Positions 6,492-6,646 of a DNA stretch of 6,646 nt are shown one piece after another (the stretch's first letter is position 1; the number at the start of each line of letters is the position of its first letter). Origin of the DNA: UKL13-2 sp031431435 (GTDB taxonomy: Bacteria > Pseudomonadota > Gammaproteobacteria > Burkholderiales > Usitatibacteraceae); the NCBI GenBank assembly GCA_031431435.1, contig JANPDI010000198.1, forward strand, positions 1-6,646, written 5' to 3'. The translations under genes were made by a program, and so were the position numbers. The notes below the pieces were generated by a model. It saw only the letters and a list, made by a program, of their open reading frames with translations, was not told where the DNA came from and did no database searches.

Positions 6492-6646
6492 TTGTGGATT
6501 GCGCGCAGGCATTAGTCAGCTACACTACGTTCCAAATGTACAAGCGTTATACCAGGTTGTGGATTGCGCGCAGGCATTAGTCAGCTACACTTTCCGGTCG
6601 TGGGTAGGTCTTCTGGGTTGGGTTGTGGATTGCGCGCAGGCATTAG
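6491..6646 (+). CRISPR. CRISPR array, type II-C-like, truncated by window edge
   Basis: Two identical 36-bp repeats lie at 6491-6526 and 6556-6591; a third begins at 6622 and is cut after 25 matching bases. The spacers are unlike each other: 29 bp (6527-6555) and 30 bp (6592-6621). The repeat starts GTTGTGGATTGCGCGC and ends GTCAGCTACACT. TGTGG near the start can pair with CTACA near the end. Length, spacer size and ends fit type II-C repeats such as the Neisseria form (GTTGTAG... GCTACAAT). From memory the Parvibaculum repeat, GCTGCGGATTGCGG... GCTACTCT, is closer still. The plus orientation follows this resemblance and the co-oriented anti-repeat. No cas gene is in the window, so the subtype rests on the repeat alone; type VI-B repeats also start GTTGTGG but end ACAAC. 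Confidence 0.95.
6521..6526 (+). promoter_or_regulatory. Possible repeat-embedded -10 element
   Basis: Each full repeat ends TACACT (also 6586-6591), four of six matches to TATAAT. In Neisseria type II-C arrays the repeat ends in TACAAT, which serves as an extended -10 so that each crRNA has its own promoter. Here the position is the same but the match is poorer, and the would-be -35 (ATTGCG, repeat bases 8-13, 17 bases upstream) is weak. Confidence 0.25.

Overview
The window looks like chromosomal DNA of a proteobacterium, probably beta or gamma. I infer this from the close match of the encoded EttA to proteobacterial EttA as I remember it, the moderately high GC content, the lipoprotein with a poly-Gly tether after its lipobox, and a CRISPR repeat of the type II-C kind known from beta- and alphaproteobacteria. 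No database search was possible, so the taxonomy is an inference.

Layout, left to right. (1) Positions 1-412, minus strand: a coding region that runs off the left edge, encoding a charged, coiled-coil-like protein of unknown function. (2) A 200-250 base divergent intergenic region. (3) Positions 661-2325, plus strand: a complete ettA gene for the ABC-F translational throttle protein. (4) A perfect 12-bp hairpin at 2353-2380 with A and T tracts on its two sides, which can end both converging genes. (5) Positions 2399-2659, minus: a small exported Ala/Pro/Lys-rich protein. (6) Positions 2837-4501, minus: an FMN and [3Fe-4S] glutamate-synthase-domain protein with an N-terminal membrane anchor. 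(7) Positions 4593-6239, minus: a lipoprotein with six evenly spaced Asp-boxes, i.e. a predicted six-bladed sialidase-type propeller. Genes 6 and 7 lie head to tail on one strand and may be co-transcribed. The lipoprotein's last ~29 codons look frameshifted.

The right end (about 6387-6646) is the most interesting part. From 6491 there is a CRISPR array cut off by the window edge: two complete 36-bp repeats, spacers of 29 and 30 bp, and 25 bases of a third repeat. The repeat ends (GTTGTGG... / ...GCTACACT) resemble type II-C repeats. Directly upstream and on the same strand, 6427-6453 is an interrupted complement of the repeat, as expected for a tracrRNA anti-repeat. It is followed by a long hairpin (6452-6491) whose last base is the first base of repeat 1. 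No terminator separates the two, so tracrRNA and array may be made as one transcript. No cas gene is visible; cas9, cas1 and cas2, if present, must lie outside the window, most likely to the right. The genes to the left look like housekeeping or accessory genes unrelated to CRISPR.
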